Under the pieces are notes generated by a model. That model ran no database searches and was not told where the DNA came from. It saw only the letters and a program-made list of their open reading frames with translations. Below, one piece after another: positions 10,691-21,025 of a stretch of 64,000 bases of DNA. Within the stretch, counting starts at the first letter, position 1. Each line of letters begins with the position of its first letter. The stretch spans positions 95,708,943 to 95,772,942 of the forward strand of contig OY856186.1 in the NCBI GenBank assembly GCA_963693315.1, written 5' to 3'. A program made the translations under genes and the position numbers. This stretch comes from Diogma glabrata. Taxonomy: Eukaryota; Arthropoda; Insecta; Diptera; Cylindrotomidae.

Positions 10691-12618
10691 GACTTAATAT
10701 AAATGTATCCAAATGCGAATTTGGTTTCGAAACACTTAATTTTCTCGGGTATACTATTTCCAAAGATGGAATCAGTCCTTCTAAAGAACGCATAGAAGAT
10801 TTGCTTAAATTAGAACCACCTACTTCTGTTAAACAGACACAAAAATTCTTAGGCATGATAAATTATTATCATAGGTTCTTACCACACAATGCAGACATGC
10901 TAGCTCCAATATATGATCATATGAAAACTTTTACTAAAACGAAAACAACCAAGAATATTTTTCCATTTCCAGAACAATGTATACAAGCTTTTGATAACGT
11001 TAAAACGGCATTAGCAAAAATGACATTATTGGTTCATCCTTTAAACAAAGCTAAACTCAATATAACGTCTGACTGTTCAGAAATAGCCATAGGAGCAGTC
11101 CTTCAGCAATTCAATGTCAAAAGAAATATTTGGGAGCCGCTAAGTTTTTTTTCGAAAAAGCTTCAGCCAGCAGAGCAGCGTTACTCTGCCTTTGACAAAG
11201 AACTATTGGCAATATATCAGTCAATAAAGCATTTTAAACATTTTGTTGAGGGACGAGAGTTTTTCGTATATACCGATCATAAACCGTTGATTTCAGCCAT
11301 TACATCAAAAACAGATCGCAGTCCACGTCAAACTAGGCATCTCGAATTCATATCCGAATTCACCACAGATATTCGCCATATTTCCGGAAAAGATAATTTA
11401 ATTGCTGATTATCTTTCTCGACCTAATATTTCAGTAATTAATAACACTGGAATAGAAATCGAACGACTAGTTAAACTACAGGCGGACGATGATGAGCTAA
11501 AATCTATTTTAATAGATCAAGAAAATAATAGTAGGCGGTGGAAATTAGAATCAGTCGCTGTAAATGATTCAAATATATGGTGTGAAATATCATCTAGGGA
11601 AAATCGACCATATATACCGAAGTCATTGCGTCGTGAAATTTTCGAAACACTACATAATTTAGCTTATCGCATTAAAGGCACCAGGAAACTGATATCGAGC
11701 AAATATTTCTGGCCTAACATGCAAGTGGAAATAGGAGATTGGGCAAAAGCTTGTTTAAATTGCCAGCGATCGAAAGTTTACCGACACACGAAATCAGCAC
11801 CAGGTCAATTTATTTTACCAAGAAGCCGATTCGAACATATCCATTTGGATTTAGTTGGTCCTCTCCCTCGTTCACATGGTTGTTCATATATTTTAACCAT
11901 CGTTGACCGCTTTACCAGATGGCCGGAGGCGTACCCTTTAAAAGATGGTACCGCGATAGTAACAGCAAAAACATTCATCTTACAATACATTTCACGTTTT
12001 GGATCGCCACTAACTATCACCACGGATCAAGGAACGATATTCGAATCAAAATTAATGGAAGAACTAACTAAATTAATTGGTGCTCACAGGATTCACACAA
12101 CTGCCTATCACCCTGCAGGTAACGGTATGGTTGAAAGATTCCACCGAACTCTTAAGAGTTCCCTTCGAGCACGAGCAAATACACAAGAGTGGTTCGAAGA
12201 ACTACCATTTGTCTTATTAGGAATGAGAACATCCATTAAAGAGGATTTACAATGTTCGCCAGCTGATTTAGTTTATGGCCAATCTCTCAGAGTCCCAGGT
12301 GAACTTGTCGTTAAAACAAGAAGCGACGAAAGATTGGATTCTAATGATTTTATTGACAAACTTAGACAACAAATGCGACATCTTGAAGCAAAAAACCCTC
12401 GCGAGCCTAACAACAATAAGGCGTATATGCCGAAAGATTTAGAGACGTGCGATTATGTCTTTGTAAGAGTAGACCGAATGAAAGTAGGATTGGAATGTCC
12501 ATATGAAGGACCATACCGAGTAATACGCAGATTCAGAAAACAATTTACGTTGGACATAAATGGCAAATATCAAACGATAGGAATTGATAGAATAAAACCG
12601 GCATATACAGTCAAATAG
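10687..12618 (+). CDS. pol: gypsy pol, 3' part: RT thumb, RNase H and integrase
   Basis: Resumes the gypsy polyprotein after the nested insertion. RT thumb: FGLNINVSKCEFG and LGMINYYHRF. RNase H: LNITSDCSEIAIGAVLQQ, then QRYSAFDKELLAIYQSIKHF and TDHKPL. Integrase: zinc-binding module with HNLAYR and CLNCQRSK; catalytic HLDLVGPLPRSHG, TTDQGTIFES and GNGMVERFHRTLK give the D, D and E. The C-terminal part (VFVRVDRMKVGLECPYEGPY) looks like the usual GPY/F-type module. The frame is open to the TAG at 12,618. Oddity: the HHCC module reads HNLAY where HxxxH is usual, so one zinc ligand seems replaced by Tyr. No envelope gene follows. Confidence 0.9.
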   Translation, partial: FGLNINVSKCEFGFETLNFLGYTISKDGISPSKERIEDLLKLEPPTSVKQTQKFLGMINYYHRFLPHNADMLAPIYDHMKTFTKTKTTKNIFPFPEQCIQAFDNVKTALAKMTLLVHPLNKAKLNITSDCSEIAIGAVLQQFNVKRNIWEPLSFFSKKLQPAEQRYSAFDKELLAIYQSIKHFKHFVEGREFFVYTDHKPLISAITSKTDRSPRQTRHLEFISEFTTDIRHISGKDNLIADYLSRPNISVINNTGIEIERLVKLQADDDELKSILIDQENNSRRWKLESVAVNDSNIWCEISSRENRPYIPKSLRREIFETLHNLAYRIKGTRKLISSKYFWPNMQVEIGDWAKACLNCQRSKVYRHTKSAPGQFILPRSRFEHIHLDLVGPLPRSHGCSYILTIVDRFTRWPEAYPLKDGTAIVTAKTFILQYISRFGSPLTITTDQGTIFESKLMEELTKLIGAHRIHTTAYHPAGNGMVERFHRTLKSSLRARANTQEWFEELPFVLLGMRTSIKEDLQCSPADLVYGQSLRVPGELVVKTRSDERLDSNDFIDKLRQQMRHLEAKNPREPNNNKAYMPKDLETCDYVFVRVDRMKVGLECPYEGPYRVIRRFRKQFTLDINGKYQTIGIDRIKPAYTVK

Positions 12619-12675
12619 ATTATTCTCAAAATATAACATTTTATCTAAATTCATGAAATTCTTGAAGGAGGGTTA

Positions 12676-12890
12676 TGTAGAGACAAAACATACATTTTAC
12701 ACGCAAAAACACATATACATCTACACTCATAAAAATACCGATATTTTATAAAATATAAAATTTATTATCTTTAAAATTTAATATCAATTAAACGATCAAG
12801 CTGATCATATCTAAATATAAAATATAAAAATCTAGTTTGTAAAATAAAGTTCAATCAATGTGTTAAATAAATAACTGAAATAATAGTACA
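12676..12890 (+). repeat. possible 3' LTR of the right gypsy copy
   Basis: The polypurine run GAAGGAGGG (12,664-12,672) is followed by TGTAGAGACAAAACATAC at 12,676. An AATAAA lies in the stretch near 12,842, and TAATAGTACA ends at 12,890, giving TG...CA borders. There is no second LTR in the window to confirm the borders, because the 5' end of this copy is missing and the left copy shows no matching sequence within its leader. The length of about 215 bp would be short but acceptable. Confidence 0.4.
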
Positions 12891-14095
12891 TTATATACCG
12901 AGGTGATAAAGTAAATTTTCTACATTGAGGTGGATATAAGCACCGATAAGCACCGAAATGGAGAAAATTTTCTTCACCGAGGTTTATATACTATTTTTTT
13001 TACTACTTGATATAAAAAATGCACTAAAACTCTTTAATTATTCACAAAATAAAATGTCAATTAATAAGCAAATGGTGAATAAATAAAATTTTTGATTTGG
13101 TGAAACATTGTGTATCATATCATTGGATTGCGTATTGGATATCTATTATTCAGGACTGCTTAGTTAGAAATTTATTTTCAATAAATTTTCTTAAAACTAT
13201 ATAAAAATCACATATGCTTTGCATTAAAATATATAGCTTTTATTTATTTTTGACATGAATTGAATTGAATGAAAATCTGTTCAATATTGTTGAGTCAAAT
13301 TTAGAATTTTTTTAGTCTACAACTCACAACTAAACTAAATTTCTACAGAATTCTGTTTAACACGAATTAAAATTTCAAATAAACTAAACTATAGTGGCAA
13401 AGAAATTTTTGCATTCATTCATTATTTATTATTATTAAAATAAAATCAAAACGCTTATTATTTTTTAATATATTATTATTATTTTAAGAAGAAACTAAAA
13501 AAATTCAAAGATGAACTCAGTTAACAAACGAACAAAAATTATATTTCCACTATTTACTAAGGTGCTAAAATACTTATTATTAGGTGTGGGGAATAATTAT
13601 TAGTAACCTTAGCTGAGAAAAATACCTTTTGTCTTGGGTTTTTGAGTAAATAATTGAAATTTCTCATGCAAGTAGTAAAAAAAAAGAATTATTATTAAAA
13701 ATTAAAGTTTATAGTTATTCAAAAAACAAACTATAACACCCTAAAGGACTTGTTTTTTGTTTTCCTATAACCTTTCTTAGGACGTAAAATTAGACTAAAT
13801 TTGCTATAATATGATAGGAGAACTGTCTCTGTAGACCCAATAGTTTCCGAGATCAAGCCTTTCAAAGTTTATCATGTTTTCGAACTTTCGTAACTTTTTG
13901 CAATTCTTTCGTTACAAATGAATTTTGACCCTGAATATACTATCCAACTTTTATGATGGGATGTTAAAAAAGAAAATGACAAGTGTGAACGATGATGTTT
14001 AAGCTAAACTACGAATAATGAAGTAAAAAAGATAAGTACAACAAAAGTTAGAAAGTTTATTTGTTAGGAAATTGAGTAATATTCAACATCCATCA
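12891..14095. other. AT-rich stretch without a recognisable gene
   Basis: No frame looks coding. An imperfect inverted pair sits at 12,886-12,992 (TATATACCGAGGTGA on the left and TTCACCGAGGTTTATATA on the right), which could be a small MITE. The rest is AT-rich with short A and T runs. Confidence 0.6.
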
Positions 14096-14100
14096 AAAAA

Positions 14101-14237
14101 TTAAATTAATTTAGCCCTCTTGGAAGGTCCCGCTTCAGTTTCGTCCGTATCTGGATCGACGTATTGGGATGGCATATCCCCATCACATCAGGGGATGGTG
14201 ATGAATCGTCGACGTCTTGTGCCCACAAGTCATTCTC
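14101..14237 (-). other. possible C-terminal coding remnant
   Basis: On the minus strand a locally GC-rich segment can be read as an acidic tail ending in EAGPSKRAKLI and a stop at 14,101. To keep a sensible reading one frame change is needed near 14,180, after WAQDVDDSSPSPD. The composition contrasts with the flanks and looks like the end of a coding exon, perhaps of a transposase with a C-terminal nuclear signal (PSKRAKL). It is cut at 14,238 where the hairpin-loop repeat begins. I do not recognise the family. Confidence 0.25.
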
Positions 14238-14245
14238 CATTTCGG

Positions 14246-14735
14246 CACACAGTATTTTATTTTTGAAAGCCCTAATTTTGGGCGTTTAATGACAAGAGAT
14301 CCCTTACACTTCAAAGAGCTTTTGCGTTTGGCTTGTACTTCTCTCGTTTCAGATTAACTTTCAAATAATGCATTGTACATTTAGAATTCGAAGAAAAATA
14401 AATTTATACTTTGTAAACTTAATTGTGTCGACCATCGGGACTATTTATTTATATATTTTTTATTTTTAAGTTTTAGTTCATAAAATGTACATACATTTTT
14501 GTAGCTTGGTATGTTTATTGAAAATTTTAGCTTGAATAGTTACATGAAATGTTTTTACTGTCGCAGTATCCAATCTGCTTATCAAAATGTATCATTTCTT
14601 TGGTTTGGTACTTTTATGTTGTGTATTAAACCCTAAAAACAAACTCCTGATTTGGTTCCTTTGACGTTCTTACCGCTGAAATGTGCGTGTGATAAGATAT
14701 CATTGCTTTTTATTTGTTTTTTTACGTTGTGTACC
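14246..14735 (+). repeat. half copy of the hairpin element (loop and right arm)
   Basis: Matches 5,938-6,430 base for base over almost its whole length, starting at CACACAGTATTTTATTTTTG and running through TAAGATATCATTGC to TTTTTTTACGTTGTGT. It lacks the opposite arm. It therefore shows the non-palindromic form of the repeat, from which the hairpin at 5,531-6,412 may have formed. It diverges after ACGTTGTGT. Confidence 0.85.
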
Positions 14736-14925
14736 TAATCTCTCTAAAAAACTGCTGTATTTACATTTTTGATGTTTTTTTCCGCTAAGATATCATTTCT
14801 TTTTGTTTGTTTTGTTTTCGTACATTGTGTATTAAACATCTTAAAAAAAACTGCTGAATTTACATTTTTAATGTTTTTTCCGTTGATATCATTTCTTTTT
14901 GTTGGTCTATATAAAAAAAATATAA
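14622..14925 (+). repeat. degenerate tandem repeat, about 100-110 bp unit, three units
   Basis: The segment GTGTATTAAACCCTAAAAAC ... GATAAGATATCATTGC ... TTTTTTACGTTGTGT is followed by two poorer copies. Each copy has a ...ATTAAACATC or CTAATCTC start, AAAACTGCTG, TTTACATTTTT, and a GATATCATTTCTTTTTGTT segment. This looks like the repeat-rich end of the same mobile repeat. Confidence 0.6.
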
Positions 14926-14929
14926 CATC

Positions 14930-15085
14930 AATATCCAATTTTTAATCCATTACTAATCCCTTTTCAATTATTATCCAATCCACATCCATTCCATATCTAA
15001 TCCATATCCAATCCATATCCAATCCATATCCAATCCATATCCAATCCATATCCAATCCATATCCATATCCAATCCATATTCAATT
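14930..15085. repeat. ATCCATATCCA satellite, left block
   Basis: Tandem array of 10-12-bp units close to AATCCATATCC with point variants. It is the left remainder of an array interrupted by the non-LTR element at 15,098-17,262; the same satellite continues on the far side. Confidence 0.9.
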
Positions 15086-15097
15086 CAATTTAAATTC

Positions 15098-17262
15098 TAG
15101 CGGGATTGACGAAATTACAAACAAACTTATAAAAGAGATATCACCTCTTTTAGTGGATGTATTAGCCTACATCTTTAACTTAAGCATTGAAACAGGTATT
15201 TTTCCTAAAGCATTAAAGCGTGCTGTAATTATTCCTCTATATAAAAAAATGACAAAACAAAGGTCGAAAACTATAGACCAATCTCTATGCTCTCAGTTTT
15301 TGCAAAAATATTTGAGAAATGCATCAAGAATAGGGTTTTATCTTTCTTAGATAAAATTAATTTCTTCAGCCCCTCACAATTTGGTTTTCGAGTTGGTCTT
15401 AGTACAGAAGACGCTTTACTTCACTTCTTAAATTCTGTATATGTTGGCTTGAATAATAAAGAAATTGTATCAGGATTATTTATAGACATCACTAAGGCAT
15501 TTGACATGGTCGTACACTGCCTTCTGTTGGAAAAACTGCATGCAGCTGGTTTTAGAGGATTTATTCTGAAATGGTTTAGTTCATATCTATTTCAGAGACC
15601 AGTATCAGTAAAAATTAATAAAGAAACGAGTTCTGAAAGATCATATAATATTGGCGTGCCACAAGGTTCGGTTTTAGGGCCGATTTTATTCTTAATCTAC
15701 ATAAATTCTTTATTTAAGCTAAATTTCCATGGAAAAATTTCAGCTTTTGCAGATGATATGGCCTTATGTTATATTCAAAATAAAATAAACATGATAACGG
15801 ATCAGATGAATCAAGATTTAGATCTTCTAAATAAATGGTTCTCAGTTCATTCGATGATAATTAGTGATAAAACAAAAATTGTTCACTTTAGTCCTAACAT
15901 TGGATTGACACAACCTCCATTAGTAACCAGTCATGCGCTAGAATGTGATAAAAATAACTGCACCAGGAATTGTTTAAATATTGAAGTTGTTTCTCAGTTC
16001 AAATACCTTGGTGTAACTCTGGATAGTCCTTTAAATTGGAAAGCACATGCAGATAACCTAAGGAAATATTTTTTGGTGGTAAATACAAAATTTTACTTCT
16101 TAAAGTCTGCATGCCCTGTTAGGGTTTTAAAATCCATCTATTATGCCTTATTCCAGTCGAAACTTCAATATGGAATAACTTGTTGGGGTGGCGCTTATAA
16201 AAGCTCTCTAAAACCCCTAGTTACCGCACAGAAACACGCAATCAGAATTATTTATGGTAAGAAACAAACTGATAGCTCCTGGCCAGTGTTTTGCAATAAC
16301 TTTATATTGCCATTAAGACATCTTTATATTTACAAGATATTAAAAATATTTTATAGTAGAAGCGGAAATCGTTTGTTTCGATTATTGGACCCCTCAGGTA
16401 GGCTACGCTCACACAATATTTGCATTGCTTCAATTCCTCGTTTTAGAACAACACATTTTAAACAATATTTTCTTGTAAACGCTCCTGCTCTATTTAATAA
16501 ACTACCAATTAATCTGCGCTCTGATCTACTTCCATTGATGGTATTCCTGAAACAGTTGAGATCTTGGTTGTTTACTGTATCAAATGTTGAAAGTCTGTTT
16601 GAAGTTTTGGTCTAAGTAGCAGATATTAATATTCTTTCCTGTTCTTTATTTGATCATTGATTATATTTACATAAGTGAAATGTAAACTTTTTTTGGCACA
16701 CTTTTTCAGATTTTTGTATTTTATTGATACATTCTTTATATTTTTGGATTTTAATCAAATTTAGATGATTTTTAAATTATATTCTTTAACCCCGCGTCAC
16801 ATTAACATTTTTTCATGCAATTTCTTGGTCTGTAGATTTTAACAGCCAAGAGTTGGTTAATTTTTTGAAGGAACAAATAACTCTAACCATTTACTTGGTT
16901 AAAATTTGTTCCTAATATTCTGTTACCAGCCCGGTACAAGTTGTGAATTAATACATATATAAATTCGGATTTCTGATTTTAGAATTGATTTTACTCGTTA
17001 AAGAGAAATATTATTTTAGAAAAATAGAGTAAAATTAGTTATCCTTTTAAAGAGAAAATGAAAAGTATTAATAATTTTTAGCTTTCTTTATTTTTTATTT
17101 TCCTTTATATTTTATTAGCATAAATTTGATTTATTTAATAATTTGTATTTAGTTTTAAGATTCACATATTGTTAAAACATTCCTTAGATTTAATTGTATT
17201 GTATATTATATGGGCTTGAAACACGAATAAATAAATTAAATAAATAAAAATAATAATAAATA
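15098..17262 (+). mobile_element. 5'-truncated non-LTR retrotransposon inserted in satellite DNA
   Basis: Flanked on both sides by the ATCCATATCCA satellite, so it inserted into the array. It starts inside the reverse transcriptase, carries the RT to 16,615 and a 3' untranslated region of about 645 bp, and ends in an A-rich tail with AATAAATAAATTAAATAAAT. The 3' part from 16,631 onward was later included in the 2.66-kb tandem duplication and therefore appears again from 19,298. Confidence 0.8.
15102..16615 (+). pseudogene. non-LTR reverse transcriptase, 5'-truncated and frameshifted
   Basis: The readable protein begins at AGIDEITNKLIKEISP (RT block 0/1). It loses frame at about 15,245-15,270, just after AVIIPLYKK, and continues in another frame with NYRPISMLSVFAKIFEKCI. 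Further blocks are FGFRVGLSTEDALLHF, FIDITKAFDMVVHCLLLEKL, IGVPQGSVLGPILFLIYINS and catalytic FADDMALCY. The C-terminal region (LQYGITCWGGAYKSSLKPL) follows and the frame stops at 16,615. The endonuclease and any ORF1 are absent. It is a different lineage from the copies in the gypsy elements, judged by motif wording. A single frameshift plus 5' truncation make it non-functional. Confidence 0.85.
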
Positions 17263-17817
17263 AATCCATATCCAATCCATATCCAATCAATATCCAATCC
17301 ATATCCAATCCATATCCAATCCCTATCCAATCCATATCCAATTCATACCTAATCTATATCCAATCCATATCTAATCCATATCCAATTCATATCCAATCCA
17401 TATCCAATACATATCCATTCCATATTCAATCCATATCTAATCCATATCCAATCCATATCCAATCCATATCCAATCCATATCCAATCCATATCCAATACAT
17501 CTCCAATCCATACTCAATTAATATCCAATCCATATCCAATTCATACCCAATCCATAGCCAATCCATATCCAATCCATATACAATCCCATATTCAACCCAT
17601 ATCAAATCAATATCCAATCTGTATTTAATACATATCCAATCCATATCCAATTCATGTCCATGTCATATCCATACGAAGTCCAATCCATATCCTCATCCAT
17701 ATCCATATCTTTATCTATATCCACATCCGTATTCATATACATATCCATATTCATACCTATATCAATATCCATATCCATATCCACATCCATATCCATATCT
17801 AAATCCATATCCAGCCC
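17262..17817. repeat. ATCCATATCCA satellite, middle block
   Basis: About 550 bp of 10-12-bp units. The left part has mostly AATCCATATCC; the right part (from about 17,650) has more ATCCATATCCAT hexamer-doublets. On the minus strand it yields repetitive Met-Asp and Asp-Trp-Ile-Gly-Tyr frames that are artefacts of the repeat. Confidence 0.9.
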
Positions 17818-17914
17818 AAGTTAACAAATCATCTTAAAATTAGGAACAATAACATATTTATGAGACTACCAGTGTAAACTACTGATGAGTTTTTAAAAGC
17901 GATATTACATCTTT

Positions 17915-18375
17915 TTAATTAGTAGCCCGAATAATTGCTGTACCAGCAACAATCATATTTGCTCCAGCTTTAGCACACTCATTAATTGTTTCTGGTCCAA
18001 CTCCTCCATCAACCTCTATATCTGATGTTGGGGTAATTTTAACGTGGCCATTCCACTTTTGGCATAATATCACTCATAAATTTTGACCCCGAAACCGGGT
18101 TTAACGGTCATAATTAAAATCATATCAGCTAAGGGAATGTACTCTTTCACAAGCTCAACCGGAGTGCATGGTTTTAAAGCTAAAACCTTCATTCCAGCGT
18201 CTTTAACTTTCCTTGAAACTTCTGCAACAATTGTTTGAACCGGTTCAACGTGAAAAGTATATTGATCATCACCAGCATCGGCCATTGGTTCTATCCACTG
18301 ATCTGGGTTCGATACCATCATATGAGTTTCACTCATAAATTTTTGACCACCAAAACGGTCATAATTAAAATAACT
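17915..18375 (-). pseudogene. Rpe: ribulose-phosphate 3-epimerase fragment, copy 1
   Basis: Ribulose-5-phosphate 3-epimerase interconverts ribulose-5-P and xylulose-5-P in the pentose phosphate pathway; it is a TIM barrel of about 220-230 residues. Here, reading leftward, HMMVSNPDQWIEPMADAGDD, YTFHVEP, GMKVLALKPCTPVE and MILIMTVKPGFG are clear. At 18,080 a small deletion removes GQ of the FGGQKFM motif and shifts the frame. DIEVDGGVGPETINECAKAG and ANMIVAGTAIIRATN then follow in another frame to the stop at 17,915. Upstream, a second truncated FGGQKFMSE segment (18,335-18,375) is joined directly to THMMV, so the copy is rearranged. The first third of the barrel is absent. Pseudogene. Confidence 0.88.
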
Positions 18376-19929
18376 AAAAAGAAAAAGTTAAATTAAATAT
18401 AATTAACAAGTTACACAATTAGAAACTTATTTGATCAATTATTGTTATCTAATATCTAGTATTTGTGTTTCGGAGAGTAGATGTTGTACAGACCGTGATA
18501 TTATAGATCTACTGATCTTATAAATAAACAAAACTTAAGCAAACGTTCTAACAAAGCTAAAGTTGGAATTCCAGTCACAGAATAGAATTTTTTACAGATG
18601 GTAGCTTATTAGAGTTTGCTGATTCACTATTAATTTGAAGAAATATGTCTCACTTGTTACAAACTAGAAAATAAAACATAATTCCACACATACTTGATAG
18701 TATATAACAATTATTAATCAAATAAGTTTAATAATTAATAATTATTAATCATTTAAGTTTAACTTAACTTTTTCTTTTCAGTTAACTGTAGTAATTTAAG
18801 ATAATAATTATATTAAAAATAACAAACGCAACCTTGATTTGGAAGAAATAATATTTATGAATGTTTTCAAAATACAAATTATCTGTCAAAATTTTCCAAT
18901 AGGAAAGTAGGTACGGTAGTTTCGGAAAGTAGGAATGTATTTCGAAAAAAGGAAATCAGTGCCATCTCTATTAAAAATTACCGTCGTAGTTACGACCAAT
19001 TTTTAAGTGAAAATAAAATCTCATACCATAAATATTAAATTATTTCTGTTTTTCGTTGTTTTTTTCAGTTTTTTAGTTTTAAAATATGTTACCATTTCAG
19101 ATTTAAAGAATATTTATATGCTTTGAGCCATATAATGACTATAATATTATTACAATGGTGAAATAAAGGAATTCGAAATTGGATTTTTTCATGTTTAGCT
19201 GTAAGATAAGGGCTCGTCAAAATTTTAAATTGAGTTTTTTTTTTGAGTAATTTTTTTGTTGTATTAAAAAACTCGCCAATTTCTATCGAAATTTATGATT
19301 CTTTCCTGTTCTTTATTTGATCATTGATTATATTTACATAAGTGAAATGTAAACTTTTTTTGGCACACTTTTTCAGATTTTTGTATTTTATTGATACATT
19401 CTTTATATTTTTGGATTTTAATCAAATTTAGATGATTTTTAAATTATATTCTTTAACCCCGCGTCACATTAACATTTTTTCATGCAATTTCTTGGTCTGT
19501 AGATTTTAACAGCCAAGAGTTGGTTAATTTTTTGAAGGAACAAATAACTCTAACCATTTACTTGGTTAAAATTTGTTCCTAATATTCTGTTACCAGCCCG
19601 GTACAAGTTGTGAATTAATACATATATAAATTCGGATTTCTGATTTTAGAATTGATTTTACTCGTTAAAGAGAAATATTATTTTAGAAAAATAGAGTAAA
19701 ATTAGTTATCCTTTTAAAGAGAAAATGAAAAGTATTAATAATTTTTAGCTTTCTTTATTTTTTATTTTCCTTTATATTTTATTAGCATAAATTTGATTTA
19801 TTTAATAATTTGTATTTAGTTTTAAGATTCACATATTGTTAAAACATTCCTTAGATTTAATTGTATTGTATATTATATGGGCTTGAAACACGAATAAATA
19901 AATTAAATAAATAAAAATAATAATAAATA

Positions 19930-20466
19930 AATCCATATCCAATCCATATCCAATCAATATCCAATCCATATCCAATCCATATTCAATCCCTATCCAATCC
20001 ATATCCAATTCATACCTAATCTATATCCAATCCATATCTAATCCATATCCAATTCATATCCAATCCATATCCAATACATATCCATTCCATATTCAATCCA
20101 TATCTAATCCATATCCAATCCATATCCAATCCATATCCAATCCATATCCAATACATCTCCAATCCATACTCAATTAATATCCAATCCATATCCAATTCAT
20201 ACCCAATCCATAGCCAATCCATATCCAATCCATATACAATCCCATATTCAACCCATATCAAATCAATATCCAATCTGTATTTAATACATATCCAATCCAT
20301 ATCCAATTCATGTCCATGTCATATCCATACGAAGTCCAATCCATATCCTCATCCATATCCATATCTTTATCTATATCCACATCCGTATTCATATACATAT
20401 CCATATTCATACCTATATCAATATCCATATCCATATCCATATCCATATCTAAATCCATATCCAGCC
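19930..20466. repeat. ATCCATATCCA satellite, right block
   Basis: Second copy of the middle block, carried by the tandem duplication, with scattered point changes (CATATTCAATCCC where unit 1 has CATATCCAATCCC) and small unit losses. Confidence 0.9.
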
Positions 20467-20564
20467 CAAGTTAACAAATCATCTTAAAATTAGGAACAAT
20501 AACATATTTATGAGACTACCAGTGTAAACTACTGATGAGTTTTTAAAAGCGATATTACATCTTT

Positions 20565-21025
20565 TTAATTAGTAGCCCGAATAATTGCTGTACCAGCAAC
20601 AATCATATTTGCTCCAGCTTTAGCACACTCATTAATTGTTTCTGGTCCAACTCCTCCATCAACCTCTATATCTGATGTTGGGGTAATTTTAACGTGGCCA
20701 TTCCACTTTTGGCATAATATCACTCATAAATTTTGACCCCGAAACCGGGTTTAACGGTCATAATTAAAATCATATCAGCAAAGGGAATGTACTCTTTCAC
20801 AAGCTCAACCGGAGTGCATGGTTTTAAAGCTAAAACCTTCATTCCAGCGTCTTTAACTTTCCTTGAAACTTCTGCAACAATTGTTTGAACCGGTTCAACG
20901 TGAAAAGTATATTGATCATCACCAGCATCGGCCATTGGTTCTATCCACTGATCTGGGTTCGATACCATCATATGAGTTTCACTCATAAATTTTTGACCAC
21001 CAAAACGGTCATAATTAAAATAACT
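20565..21025 (-). pseudogene. Rpe: ribulose-phosphate 3-epimerase fragment, copy 2
   Basis: Copy of 17,915-18,375 carried by the tandem duplication, offset by 2,650 bp. It has the same internal rearrangement, the same frameshift at the FGGQKFM motif and the same missing N-terminal third. The one amino-acid difference noticed is IPFAD here against IPLAD in copy 1. The shared lesions show that the gene was already dead when it was duplicated. Confidence 0.88.

Larger units (their letters stand above)
6439..12890 (+). mobile_element. Ty3/gypsy retrotransposon, right copy (5'-truncated, nested)
   Basis: Forward-orientation partner of 1-5,530. It starts abruptly inside gag at the edge of the hairpin, so the 5' LTR, leader and first two thirds of gag are absent. 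From there it reads gag C-terminus, protease, RT (interrupted by the same non-LTR insertion at 7,890-10,690), RNase H and a complete integrase ending at 12,618. A polypurine run GAAGGAGGG follows at 12,664-12,672, then a plausible 3' LTR. The coding parts are less damaged than in the left copy: the gag/pol border is intact and there are no frame breaks apart from the nested insertion. Confidence 0.9.
16631..19297. repeat. 2.66-kb direct tandem duplication, unit 1
   Basis: Begins ATTCTTTCCTGTTCTTTATT in the 3' untranslated region of the non-LTR element and ends ATCGAAATTTATGAT. It contains the element's tail, a satellite block (17,262-17,817), a broken epimerase gene (17,915-18,375) and about 920 bp of AT-rich DNA in which I see no gene. 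The next base starts unit 2. Confidence 0.92.

Noticed and set aside
1..12618. One large transposon with about 5-kb terminal inverted repeats
   Set aside because: The arms are internal gypsy coding sequence cut at arbitrary places, with no shared ends, target duplications or enclosed transposase. An inverted duplication explains it better.
17426..17808. Minus-strand frames rich in Met-Asp and Trp-Ile-Gly-Tyr, also at 20,016-20,458
   Set aside because: They are translations of the ATCCATATCCA satellite; unit loss between the two copies changes them freely and they have no start context.
17915..18375. A functional short epimerase gene
   Set aside because: The N-terminal third of the barrel is missing, the FGGQKF motif is deleted and frameshifted, and a second copy shares the same lesions.
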